Shown here piece by piece: positions 1 to 7,092 of a stretch of 17,419 bases of DNA. The DNA is taken from assembly GCA_020442095.1 (NCBI GenBank), contig JAGRKY010000235.1, positions 1 to 17,419 on the forward strand. Reading direction: 5' to 3'. Source of the DNA: Bauldia sp. Lineage in GTDB: Bacteria; Pseudomonadota; Alphaproteobacteria; Rhizobiales; Kaistiaceae. Made by a program: the position numbers and the translations under genes. How positions within the stretch are numbered: the first letter of the stretch is position 1; the number at the start of each line of letters is the position of its first letter. The notes beneath the pieces are model-generated. The model had not been told where the DNA came from. It was given only the letters and a program-made list of their open reading frames with translations, and made no database searches.

Positions 1-181
1 GATACCATTTCATCAGCTTCATCGCGGCCGAGAAGCCGAGGTCCGATCCGCCGACGCCCCACAGGAGCACCGAGGCGGCGACGGCGACGAAGCCGATGGC
101 GCCGAAGACGCGCTGCCCCGTCGCCATCATGACCATCATGGTGGAGAACATCAGCAGCGCGATGATGTCGTAAGAGGTCAT
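1..181 (-). CDS. TRAP transporter large permease (DctM-like), N-terminal part only
   Basis: This is the first ~60 codons of a TRAP-type uptake transporter's large membrane subunit, which carries substrate across the inner membrane using an ion gradient. The gene runs off the left edge. The start ATG (181-179) shares its A with the TGA of the small permease upstream (TGATG), which indicates translational coupling. The visible protein opens MTSYDIIALLMFSTMMVMMA, followed by TGQRVFGAIGFVAVAASVLL, a hydrophobic segment with the early G-x-x-(V/I)-F-x-A-x-G pattern seen in DctM proteins. The family is normally ~430 residues, so only about one seventh is present. No periplasmic DctP-type binding protein is visible; it may lie beyond the left edge. 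Family assignment is helped strongly by the adjacent DctQ-like gene. The substrate is inferred only from context (the N-formylglutamate amidohydrolase-like gene upstream). Confidence 0.8.
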   Translation of the reverse strand, partial: MTSYDIIALLMFSTMMVMMATGQRVFGAIGFVAVAASVLLWGVGGSDLGFSAAMKLMKWY

Positions 182-690
182 CAGATCTCCTCTCCGCGAA
201 TCTTCGCCACGTCGCGGAAGAAGAGGGCGATCGCCTGGAGCAGCATCAGCAGGACCGCGATCGACATCACGATCTTGATCGGCGCGATATAGGGCCGCCA
301 GGCGGTCGGGCTTCGCTCGGCATATTCGAGCGAATAGGCGGTGGATTCGACCGCGCCGTAGAGCAGGACGCCGAGATAGAAGAAGAGGGCGAAGACCGAG
401 AAGGCGTCGACCCAGGCCCGGGTCCGCGGCGACCAGCGGTGATAGAGGAGGTCCATCCGCACATTCGAGTCGAGCTGCAGCGAATAGGGCCCGCCGAGCA
501 TGTAATAGGCGACCATGACGAACTGGGCCATTTCCAGCGTCCAGATCGAGGGCCAGGGCGTCACCTTGGACACGGTCGACCAGATGAGGATCGCCATCAT
601 CACGTAGAGCAGGTACATGGCGAACCTGCCGACGCGATAGTTCACCGCGTCGACGACGCGGACATAGGCCCTTATCGGTCTCGGCATCAT
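181..690 (-). CDS. TRAP transporter small permease (DctQ-like)
   Basis: This is the small four-helix membrane subunit of a TRAP transporter, partner of the large permease that follows with a TGATG overlap. From the ATG at 690 the product is 169 aa, the usual DctQ length. The frame stays open to a GTG at 768, which would add 26 polar Gly/Pro-rich residues that look non-coding, and a GGGGGC stretch lies just upstream of 690. Four hydrophobic segments are visible, at about residues 23-42 (FAMYLLYVMMAILIW), 55-70, 95-115 (FSVFALFFYLGVLLYGAV) and 138-158 (KIVMSIAVLLMLLQAIALFF). The motif RMDLLYHRWSPRTRAWVDAF between the second and third helices matches the conserved (V/I)-x-(V/M)-D-x-(L/F)-x-x-R block of DctQ proteins. 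It follows the amidohydrolase gene by ~150 nt on the same strand and probably belongs to the same operon. Confidence 0.87.
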   Translation of the reverse strand: MMPRPIRAYVRVVDAVNYRVGRFAMYLLYVMMAILIWSTVSKVTPWPSIWTLEMAQFVMVAYYMLGGPYSLQLDSNVRMDLLYHRWSPRTRAWVDAFSVFALFFYLGVLLYGAVESTAYSLEYAERSPTAWRPYIAPIKIVMSIAVLLMLLQAIALFFRDVAKIRGEEI

Positions 691-843
691 CTTGCCCCCG
701 ACCGGTCCCGGGCTTTCCGTCCCGCCCGGAACGTCATGTCCCGCACTGTCTTCGACGCCCCCGTTCACCCGTACCGTCCTCCGTCTGCCCCACGGTGGGA
801 AAGGCCTGTCCCCGCTCCTTGCAAGAATCGCTGCAAGACCCGT

Positions 844-1614
844 TCACGCCGCGGCATGGCCCGACTCCGGCAGCTGTCGTGCGATCGCCTCGAACATCGG
901 CGCCAGGCGCCCGGCCCATTCCTGCTGGCCTGCCTCGGTCGCGATGAGATCGTTGCGGATTTCGATCATCACCGCCGGCAGCCCCCGCGCGCTGCCATGA
1001 CGGGCCATCGTGTAGTAGACGCGGTCGGCCGGCGAATACGGCTCGTTGACGCCGACCGTGAGCGTCGCATCGGCGCTCAGCATGTCGATCAGCGGCGCCG
1101 AAAGACGCCGGTCCTCGTCGAAGACGATGCCGATCTGCCAGGGGCGCGGTGCGCCGTGCCAGGTCGGGGTGAAGGAGTGGATGGCGATCAGCGATGTCGC
1201 GAGGCCTGCCGAGAGGCGCCGGTCGATCATCGCATCGATCGCCGCGTGATAGGGGGTATGGATCGTTGCGAGCCGCTTCTCCCGCTCCGGCTCCGGCAGC
1301 GCCCGGTTGCCCGGAACCGGCCGGCCTTCACCTTCCGTGACGATCAGGTCCGGGGCCGAGGCGGGCCGGTTGCAGTCGATCACCAGACGGGAGATATCGG
1401 GCCACAGGAGCGGCGCGTCGAGCCGTTCGGAGAGGTCGCGGGCGACCGGCAGCGCGCCGGGATCCCAGCCGATATGGCTGTTTATGGCGTCGGGCGGGAG
1501 GGCGAGATCGTAGCTGAAAGGGACGGTGTTCGAAGCGTGGTCGCAGACGATCACGAAGGCGCCTGCGCCGTCGGGATTTTCAATCACCTCGGGACCACGG
1601 TCCCCATCGATCAT
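844..1614 (-). CDS. N-formylglutamate amidohydrolase family protein
   Basis: This is a zinc hydrolase of the N-formylglutamate amidohydrolase (HutG/FGase) family, which removes the formyl group from N-formyl amino acids; a cytoplasmic location is inferred since no signal peptide is seen. Family marks are VIVCDHASNTVP near the N-terminus (metal-binding D-H-A), HIGWDPGALPVARDLSERL, the SRLVIDCNRP block (conserved D-x-N-R) and AIHSFTPTW in the middle. The latter half contains a conserved-looking ARHGSARGLPAVMIEIRNDL segment (metal/substrate E-I-R-N-D). From the ATG at 1614 it is 256 aa, normal for the family; an in-frame TTG at 1629 would add five residues. The gene stands first in a minus-strand unit with a TRAP transporter and is divergent from an RpiR regulator. 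This fits uptake and deformylation of an N-acylated amino acid rather than the classical histidine pathway, since no other hut gene is visible. The exact substrate is unknown. Confidence 0.88.
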   Translation of the reverse strand: MIDGDRGPEVIENPDGAGAFVIVCDHASNTVPFSYDLALPPDAINSHIGWDPGALPVARDLSERLDAPLLWPDISRLVIDCNRPASAPDLIVTEGEGRPVPGNRALPEPEREKRLATIHTPYHAAIDAMIDRRLSAGLATSLIAIHSFTPTWHGAPRPWQIGIVFDEDRRLSAPLIDMLSADATLTVGVNEPYSPADRVYYTMARHGSARGLPAVMIEIRNDLIATEAGQQEWAGRLAPMFEAIARQLPESGHAAA

Positions 1615-1658
1615 CCTGCCCGCCCCCAATCCGCTCGCCGCCCCCGCGTGAAAGGATC

Positions 1659-1693
1659 GTTACAAAATGGCTTTCAAAGCTCATTTGTGTAAC
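1659..1693. promoter_or_regulatory. Nested palindromic operator candidate between the amidohydrolase and RpiR genes
   Basis: Outer arms GTTACAAAATG (1659-1669) and CATTTGTGTAAC (1682-1693) are inverted repeats that differ by one inserted base. Between them lies a perfect inner palindrome, GCTTT-C-AAAGC (1670-1680). The element is 45 bp upstream of the amidohydrolase ATG and 55 bp upstream of the favoured RpiR ATG, and is AT-rich against a GC-rich background. RpiR-type proteins typically bind palindromes near their own gene, so autoregulation together with control of the divergent TRAP unit is the natural reading. That it binds this regulator is inference. Confidence 0.65.
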
Positions 1694-1748
1694 ATCTGAT
1701 CCGCAATCGGAGGGATTGTCAATTGTTCGAATCGATCGGGTGCATGCC

Positions 1749-2642
1749 ATGACCGGAATCGATGTTTCGCTGGCTGAACTGGTCCGGGACAACCTCTCGG
1801 ATCTCACCCGCTCCGAACGGCGCGTGGCGCAGACGCTGCTTGCCAACTACCCGCTCCAGGGGCTCGAGACCGTGGCGCAATTCGCCGAGCAGGCGGGGGT
1901 CAGCGCGCCGTCCGTCCTGCGTTTCGTGTCGCGGATCGGCTTCGCCTCCTATGCCGATTTCCAGCGAAGACTGAAGGAGGAGGTCGAGGCGCGGCTCCAG
2001 TCGCCGCTGGCCAAGACCGAGGGCGCGACCGCCGATGCCGATTTCCGCGGCCGGCCGCATCATGCCTTCGCGGAGGCCGTCGCCGACAACGTCCTCGGCA
2101 CCTTCCGCTACCTGCCGGCCGGGGAGCTGGAGGCGGTCGCCGCCCTGATCGCCGATCCGAAACGGCCGCTGCATTTCCTCGGCGGCCGCTTCACCGATCC
2201 GCTCGCCCGCTACATGACGGCGCATCTCAGGATCCTGCGCCCGCATGTCAGCCACATGGAGGGACAGCCGGACAACTGGCGCGACCAGCTGATCGACATG
2301 GGCGGACGGGACGTGCTCTTCCTGATCGATATCCGCCGCTACCAGAAGGACCTCCGCGATCTCGCCGAGGCGGCTTCGAGACGGAAGGTGACCACGATCG
2401 TCCTCACCGACCAGTGGCTGTCTCCGGCCGCCCGCTTTGCCCGTCACGTCCTGCCCGCACGCGTCTCGGTGCCGTCCGCATGGGATTCCAACGCCGCGCT
2501 GCTGGCGGTGATCGAGGCGCTGATCGCCGACGTGATGACGCGGCGCTGGGGGGAAAGCCGGGCGCGAATGGCGGCGATCGAAGGCATGCGGGGCGGCGCA
2601 AACCTCTCCGAACCACCAGCAACCAACGGCGGCCGGGGGTAG
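1749..2642 (+). CDS. RpiR/MurR-family transcriptional regulator (HTH + SIS domain)
   Basis: This is a cytoplasmic DNA-binding regulator with an N-terminal RpiR helix-turn-helix and a C-terminal SIS (phosphosugar-isomerase-like) ligand domain. The HTH domain spans about residues 1-80: the LTRSERRVAQTLLANYP helix, then ETVAQFAEQAGVSAPSVLRF and VSRIGFASYADFQRRLKEE, which is the classic RpiR pattern. The SIS domain covers roughly 120-265, with LHFLGGRFTDPLARYMTAHL and GGRDVLFLIDIRRYQKDL (usual D-x-R-x-Y-xx-(D/E) core) and TTIVLTDQWLSPAA. The ATG at 1749 gives 297 aa, standard length. The frame remains open upstream to GTG 1740 and TTG 1716, but the GGAGGG at 1709-1714 lies only one base before that TTG, so the start is not settled. 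The gene is divergent from the N-formylglutamate amidohydrolase/TRAP unit and probably represses or activates it through the 1659-1693 palindrome. Confidence 0.9.
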   Translation: MTGIDVSLAELVRDNLSDLTRSERRVAQTLLANYPLQGLETVAQFAEQAGVSAPSVLRFVSRIGFASYADFQRRLKEEVEARLQSPLAKTEGATADADFRGRPHHAFAEAVADNVLGTFRYLPAGELEAVAALIADPKRPLHFLGGRFTDPLARYMTAHLRILRPHVSHMEGQPDNWRDQLIDMGGRDVLFLIDIRRYQKDLRDLAEAASRRKVTTIVLTDQWLSPAARFARHVLPARVSVPSAWDSNAALLAVIEALIADVMTRRWGESRARMAAIEGMRGGANLSEPPATNGGRG

Positions 2643-2959
2643 GAGCGCCGCCACCTCTCGCCTCATTAGCCACCATTCGCGCGTCGGTGGGGCCTCTGGC
2701 AGCTCTACCCCGACCGGCCTGGTCAATCTCCCGGCCTTGTGCGGTTTATTGCGGCGCGTAAGACGCCCAGCTCCCGGCGGGTGGTCCCGGGCCAATCGTC
2801 CGCGGTGATCCAAATAGGCCTAGCACTTCTCCGGCGCGACACCGGCAACCGTGACGCCCTCCCAAAATGGTGCCAGCGCGGCGATGGCATAACCGATGCG
2901 CGCGGGCGCCTGTGTTTTCGGCCCACGTTCCTCGGCCGCCAATGGAAACATTTTTCCCT

Positions 2960-3325
2960 CTATTTCATTGATTCGCGGGCGGCCGGTTCGAAACGGATCA
3001 GCGGCCGGTTCCACGAGGCCATCTGAACGCCGCTGCCGTCGTCGTGGACGTTGGATACCGAGCGGCCGAGGAAGGGATACTCAAGCACCAGCACGTCGCT
3101 GTCGTTCGGCACTACCGGATGGGCAGCGATGAGGTGATTGAGCTTGTCGTTGCCGAGGAACATCCGGTGGTTGGCGTATGCGAGGTAGGTGTTCGTGGAG
3201 GCTAGGAAAGCGACGCGCGCGGTCGGTGTCTTTGGCCTGACGAAAGGTGGGATATGCATGGATTGCGGGGCCGGCAGCGATACGGATGGCGTAGATGCCG
3301 CTCGACAGATGCCGAACTGTTCCCC
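2960..3325 (-). pseudogene. Frameshifted remnant of an N,N-dimethylformamidase large-subunit-like protein
   Basis: Two minus-strand frames together read like one internal block of the N,N-dimethylformamidase beta/large-subunit family. Upstream (about 3325-3265) the translation is VRHLSSGIYAIRIAAG, resembling the family's LPSGVYAxRLRAG. A frameshift near 3260 then gives HIPPFVRPKTP (family: xxIPFFVRP), VAFLASTNTYLAYAN (family: VLFLxPTxTYLAYAN), later NVHDDGSGVQMASWNRPLI (family: DxHxDGSGVxYSSRxRPI), and a stop at 2960. The full family protein exceeds 700 residues; only ~120 remain, without either end, so it cannot make an active enzyme. The family hydrolyses N,N-dimethylformamide-like amides, though many members have unknown substrates. 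The call rests on remembered family motifs and not on a search. Confidence 0.68.
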
Positions 3326-3387
3326 GTTTATTTCCTTGCCGCAATGCTTGCGGAGCGTGAGGTGTCACCCCAAGCGGCCGCATCTGA

Positions 3388-3417
3388 TTGACGTCAAGGA
3401 CGCTTGTGCCATATGGC
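3388..3417 (+). promoter_or_regulatory. Candidate sigma-70 type promoter for the enolase-family/FAD-enzyme unit
   Basis: TTGACG (3388-3393) and TATGGC (3412-3417) are separated by 18 bp, close to the housekeeping consensus. The -35 hexamer sits inside a perfect 10-bp palindrome, TTGACGTCAA (3388-3397), which could be a regulator site. It lies 66 bp upstream of the enolase-family start codon. Confidence 0.45.
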
Positions 3418-3436
3418 GCTGGCCCGCAACTTGCCC

Positions 3437-3454
3437 GTCGACCGAGAGGTCGAC
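3437..3454 (+). other. Perfect leader hairpin with GAGA loop
   Basis: GTCGACC (3437-3443) and GGTCGAC (3448-3454) form a 7-bp perfect stem around GAGA, a GNRA-type tetraloop. It would lie in the 5' leader of the transcript, 17 nt before the GGGGAG ribosome-binding site (3471-3476). It may stabilise the mRNA; there is no T-tract, so it is not a terminator. Confidence 0.5.
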
Positions 3455-3482
3455 ACAAGAAACGAACCTCGGGGAGTCCCAT

Positions 3483-4655
3483 ATGCGCATCGCCAACATC
3501 GACGTCATCCTCCTTGGTCACCAGAAGACCGATCCGCCGATGCAGCGCACCTATGCCCTGATTCGGGTCGAGGCCGAGGGCGGACTGGTGGGCTATGGCG
3601 AAGCATCGAGCAACTACGGCCACTCCTATCCGACGGTGATCAAGACCGTGATCGAGGATATCGTCTCCCGCACCCTCGTCGGCCGCGACGCGCTCGACAT
3701 CAGGGCGCGCACGTTGGAGATGCACGTGCTCCTCGACGGCTATCTCGGCTGGGAGGGGATCACCTCGCAGGTGATCGGCGGCATTGAGATCGCACTGTGG
3801 GATATTCTCGGCAAGAGCACGGGTCTGCCGATCTGCCAGTTGCTCGGCGCCGCTCCCACGAGCTTTCCGCTCTATGGCACCGGCACGACGATGTTCGACG
3901 CGACGCCGGAGTGGTACGGCGAATACTTCGACGGGTGCCTCGCCTGCGGCTTCAAGGCAGTGAAGGTGCGCCTCGACGTCGGTATTCCCGAGGCCGTCGA
4001 GCGGGTCGCCGCCGTCCGCAAACACGTCGGGCCCGAGGTGAAGATCATGGTCGACGCCTATTGGGGCTATTCGACCGAGGACGCGCTGACTCTCGCGAAG
4101 AAGCTCGAGCCGCTCGATGTCTTGTTCTTCGAGGAGCCGTCGCCGCAATACCAGACCGCGGGCATGGCGCGGCTCGGCAACCGGTCGCCGGTCCGTATCG
4201 CCGTCGGCGAGCGGGTCTATTCGCCGCGCCAGTATCACGCCATCGCAGTCGACGGCGCGGCGCAGGTCTTCGAGCCCGACCCGACGCTCTGCGGCGGGAT
4301 CGCCGCCTGCATGGAGATCGCCGCCATCGCGCGGCTCTACGACATCATGGTGGTGCCGCATACCGGCAGCCCGACGCCGGTCGGCCTCGCCGCCGGCCTT
4401 CACTGGGCCGCCGCCGCCGGCTGTCCGCTGTTCGAATACGACATCGACCCGTCCCTGCCGGTGCGCGACGAGCTGATGCCCGAGCCGATCTTCGACCTCG
4501 CTCATGTCGTGGATGGACGGCTCGCGGTACCCGAAGGGCCGGGACTCGGCATCACCATCGACGAAAGCGCCTTCGACCGCTTTCCCTACATCCCCGGCGA
4601 CACTTATGCCGAGGTCTTCCCCGAGCACGAGGCCGGTGGCTTCCGCAAGACATGA
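3483..4655 (+). CDS. Mandelate racemase/muconate lactonizing enzyme family protein (enolase superfamily)
   Basis: This is a Mg-dependent enzyme of the enolase superfamily that abstracts the proton next to a carboxylate, typically a racemase, cycloisomerase or sugar-acid dehydratase. It is a 390-aa cytoplasmic protein of normal family length. The ATG at 3483 is chosen because GGGGAG lies 7 nt upstream and the conserved capping domain starts at MRIANIDVILL; the open frame before it lacks family sequence. Visible active-site residues are the lysine block FKAVKVRL (K161-x-R163, where most racemases have K-x-K), metal ligands D191 (MVDAYWGY), E217 (FFEEP) and E243 (VGERVYS), D266 (FEPDPTLCGG) and H293 (VPHTGSP), the His/Asp dyad of the mandelate racemase group. 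The FAD-linked oxidoreductase follows after 116 nt, probably co-transcribed. This pairing suggests conversion of a hydroxy- or sugar acid; the specific substrate is not readable. Confidence 0.9.
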   Translation: MRIANIDVILLGHQKTDPPMQRTYALIRVEAEGGLVGYGEASSNYGHSYPTVIKTVIEDIVSRTLVGRDALDIRARTLEMHVLLDGYLGWEGITSQVIGGIEIALWDILGKSTGLPICQLLGAAPTSFPLYGTGTTMFDATPEWYGEYFDGCLACGFKAVKVRLDVGIPEAVERVAAVRKHVGPEVKIMVDAYWGYSTEDALTLAKKLEPLDVLFFEEPSPQYQTAGMARLGNRSPVRIAVGERVYSPRQYHAIAVDGAAQVFEPDPTLCGGIAACMEIAAIARLYDIMVVPHTGSPTPVGLAAGLHWAAAAGCPLFEYDIDPSLPVRDELMPEPIFDLAHVVDGRLAVPEGPGLGITIDESAFDRFPYIPGDTYAEVFPEHEAGGFRKT

Positions 4656-4771
4656 CCGCTCGCCACCGATGCATTGAGGGCAACGCTCCGCTCGAAATTC
4701 GATGCTGCAATGCGCACGCCGACCTCGGCTAGACAGGATCGGAACAGGCGCCGGACAAAGCGGAGTTGGCG

Positions 4772-6154
4772 ATGGACGATCTCATTGCGGCACTGGGCGA
4801 CATCCCGGTGATCACCGACACCAACAGCGTCCGCCGGCGCAGCCGCGACTTCTACTGGTACAGCCCCGTCCTGAAGCCGCAACTCGACGGTTGCTTCGGC
4901 GACATCGTCGTCATGCCGCGGAGCGAAGCCGAGGTGATAAAGACGCTGAAGCTCTGCCAGGCCCGGGACGTCCCCGTGACCGTGCGCGGTGGCGGCACCG
5001 GCAACTACGGGCAGGCGGTTCCCCTGAGAGGCGGCGTCATCCTCGAGACGCGGAACCTCGAGGCGATCGAATGGATGCGCCCCGGCCGGGTGCGCACCGC
5101 GCCGGGCATCCGGATCGAGGTACTGGAGAAGGCCTGCCGGGAGGGCGTCGGGGGCGAGCTCAGGATGTTCCCCTCAACCATCCGCCACGCGACTATCGGC
5201 GGCTATATCGCCGGAGGCTCCTCCGGCATCGGCTCCGTCACCTGGGGCCTGCTGCGCGATTGGGGCAACCTCGTCGCCGCGCGCGTGGTGACGATGGAGG
5301 CGGAGCCGCGGGTGATCGAGCTTCGCGGCCACGACGTGCAGAAGGTGAACCACGCCTACGGCACCAACGGCGTCATTACCGCGCTCGAACTGCCGCTGGC
5401 GCCGGCCGTCGACTGGGTCGACCTGCTGGTCGCCATGCCCGACTTCGGTGCGGCGATGCACTTCGCCCGAAATGTCTCCGAACAGCCCGGCATCCAGAAG
5501 CGGCTGGTCTCGCTGGTGGCGGGGCCGACGCCCGCCCGGCACTTCGAGGCGCTGGCCCGCGGGCTCGACGAACGCGACCACGCTGTGCTCCTCATCGTGG
5601 CGCGGGAGGATGTCGAAACCGTTGAGGCGCTGGTCGGTGGCGCACAGGATGCGCGCGTCAGCTATCGCTCCGATCAGGATGCATCACCCGACATTGATCC
5701 AATTTACGAATACGCCTGGAACCACACCACCCTGCGGGCGCTGAAGCACGACCGGTCGGTGACCTATCTTCAGGTCCTCTTCGCCGGTCCTGACCGCTGG
5801 CGGCTGATCGAGGAATCCTTCGTCCGTTTCGGCGACGAGGTGCCGATGCATCTCGAATACATCAACTTCGGCGACCACATCGGCTGCTTCGGGCTGCAGC
5901 TCGTCCGCTACACGAGCGAGGCGCGGCTCCGCGAGATCATGGATTATTTCGACGGGAAGGGATGCCCGGTCTTCGACCCCCACGCCTACACGCTGGAGGG
6001 CGGCGGCATGAAGCAGATCGACCCCCTGCAACTCGCCTTCAAGCGCGAAGCCGATCCGAAGGGGCTGCTGAACCCCGGCAAGATGATCGGCTGGGACAAT
6101 CCCGACTATGACGGGACGCGGGTGCCGGTCCGCTACATGTACGAGGCCGGCTGA
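4772..6154 (+). CDS. FAD-binding oxidoreductase, GlcD/D-lactate dehydrogenase type
   Basis: This is a PCMH-fold flavoprotein of the FAD/FMN-containing dehydrogenase family (FAD_binding_4), which typically oxidises alpha-hydroxy acids or alcohols. The product is 460 aa from the ATG at 4772; a TTG at 4766 is in frame, but GCGGAG at 4760-4765 is ideally spaced for the ATG. The N-terminal FAD domain has the pyrophosphate-binding loop VTVRGGGTGNYGQAV (residues 69-83) and the second FAD contact ATIGGYIAGGSSGIGSVTWG (140-159). The C-terminus ends with the typical DPKGLLNPGKMIGW. No histidyl/cysteinyl covalent-FAD motif stands out. There is no signal peptide, so it is likely cytoplasmic. It lies downstream of the enolase-superfamily gene and ends two bases from the convergent LysR gene. 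Product and electron acceptor are unknown. Confidence 0.88.
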   Translation: MDDLIAALGDIPVITDTNSVRRRSRDFYWYSPVLKPQLDGCFGDIVVMPRSEAEVIKTLKLCQARDVPVTVRGGGTGNYGQAVPLRGGVILETRNLEAIEWMRPGRVRTAPGIRIEVLEKACREGVGGELRMFPSTIRHATIGGYIAGGSSGIGSVTWGLLRDWGNLVAARVVTMEAEPRVIELRGHDVQKVNHAYGTNGVITALELPLAPAVDWVDLLVAMPDFGAAMHFARNVSEQPGIQKRLVSLVAGPTPARHFEALARGLDERDHAVLLIVAREDVETVEALVGGAQDARVSYRSDQDASPDIDPIYEYAWNHTTLRALKHDRSVTYLQVLFAGPDRWRLIEESFVRFGDEVPMHLEYINFGDHIGCFGLQLVRYTSEARLREIMDYFDGKGCPVFDPHAYTLEGGGMKQIDPLQLAFKREADPKGLLNPGKMIGWDNPDYDGTRVPVRYMYEAG

Positions 6155-6156
6155 GG

Positions 6157-7092
6157 TCACATCGGGGGCTCGGTCGCTATCACCACCTCGTCCTCGAGGT
6201 CCTTGAGGGCCGCGCGTATATCCTCCTCGATGACGCTGACCGCCGGGTCGATGACGCCGCCGCGGGCGCGGCGCGCCATGGTCAGCTCCTGGCGGCGGAT
6301 GTAGTGGCCCTGGATCGGCAGGAAGACGAGGGCGCCGTCGCGCTGGTCCTCCGCGACGTCGATCCGGCTGAGGAACGTGACCGCCTCGCGCTTTCGCGCC
6401 ATCGACTTCATGAACTCGACCGAGTTCGAGAGGTAGTCGGGCTGGAACTGCAGCCCGGCACGCGAAAAGGCATCGGTCATAAGCCTGTGGATGGTCATGC
6501 TCTGGTCGGCGAGGACGATCGGGAATTCGAGGCAGTCCGACAGGCGCACCGGCGAGCGCAGCGCCAGCGGATGGGACGGGGCGACCACCGCGCCCATCCG
6601 GGTCGGGAAGACGGCGGTGGCGACGAGGTTCGGATTATCGGGAAGCTTGTAGGCGAGGCCGAGGTCAGCTTCACCCGAAATCAGGGCATCGACGATCCCT
6701 TCCACCACATGGGCGCTGATGGTGATCATGACGCCGCGATGATTGCGCCGGAAATTGGCGACGACCGGCTGGAGGACGCCGCCGGCGATGCCGTGCATCG
6801 CGGCGATCCGGATCTGGCCGCCGCGGATGCCGCGAAGCTCCTCGAGGCGGACCTGGAGCCGCTCGTACTGCTTGAGGGTGTCGCGGATGTGGGAGATGAG
6901 GAGTTCGCCCGCAGCCGTCAGCCTCAGCCGTCGGGGAAGCCGATGGAAGATCTGCATCCCCAGTTCTTCTTCGAGGGCGATGATCTGGCGGTTGATCGAC
7001 GAGGCGGAGACGTGGAGGCGTTCCGCCGCCTGGCGGATTGAGCCGGCCCGCACGACTTCGTCGAGGTATCGCAGCATTCGCGCATGCAGCAT
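6157..7092 (-). CDS. LysR-family transcriptional regulator
   Basis: This is a LysR-type regulator: an N-terminal winged HTH (about residues 1-60, with VRAGSIRQAAERLHVSASSI and NRQIIALEEELGMQIFHRLP) followed by a helical linker and a two-lobed ligand-binding domain (from ~90 on, GQIRIAAMHGIAGGVLQPVV, with a second lobe around GAVVAPSHPLALRSPVRLSD). The ATG at 7092 gives 311 aa, the normal length, and has GGAGG 9-10 nt upstream; an upstream in-frame start at 7116 would add eight residues and overlaps that site. The gene is divergent from the ABC/oxygenase operon starting at 7274 and tail-to-tail with the FAD enzyme, so the nine-gene operon is its likely target. The 181-bp gap between them holds candidate binding sites. 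The inducer would be expected to be the imported compound or a pathway intermediate, which is inference. Confidence 0.93.
   Translation of the reverse strand: MLHARMLRYLDEVVRAGSIRQAAERLHVSASSINRQIIALEEELGMQIFHRLPRRLRLTAAGELLISHIRDTLKQYERLQVRLEELRGIRGGQIRIAAMHGIAGGVLQPVVANFRRNHRGVMITISAHVVEGIVDALISGEADLGLAYKLPDNPNLVATAVFPTRMGAVVAPSHPLALRSPVRLSDCLEFPIVLADQSMTIHRLMTDAFSRAGLQFQPDYLSNSVEFMKSMARKREAVTFLSRIDVAEDQRDGALVFLPIQGHYIRRQELTMARRARGGVIDPAVSVIEEDIRAALKDLEDEVVIATEPPM

Larger units (their letters stand above)
2643..3482. other. 840-bp intergenic region with pseudogene remnant and leader signals
   Basis: No intact gene is supported here. 2643-2819 shows nothing recognisable apart from a weak CCACC/GGTGG dyad at ~2671-2691. 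2820-2960 has an open minus-strand frame ending in APFWEGVTVAGVAPEKC that I cannot assign; it could be the decayed end of a neighbouring gene. 2960 to ~3325 is the dimethylformamidase-like remnant listed separately. 3388-3480 holds a promoter-like pair, a hairpin and the ribosome-binding site of the enolase-family gene. The many gene-free bases next to a pseudogene suggest past rearrangement. Confidence 0.6.

Noticed and set aside
2820..2960. A small minus-strand gene ending FWEGVTVAGVAPEKC
   Set aside because: It has no recognised family, no clear ribosome-binding site and partial overlap with the pseudogene. It is mentioned as unexplained but not called.
3081..4628. A 515-residue minus-strand open frame opposite the enolase-family gene
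   Set aside because: It is an antisense shadow over 3483-4628. Only its last part, left of ~3325, contains real sequence, as the first half of the dimethylformamidase-like remnant.
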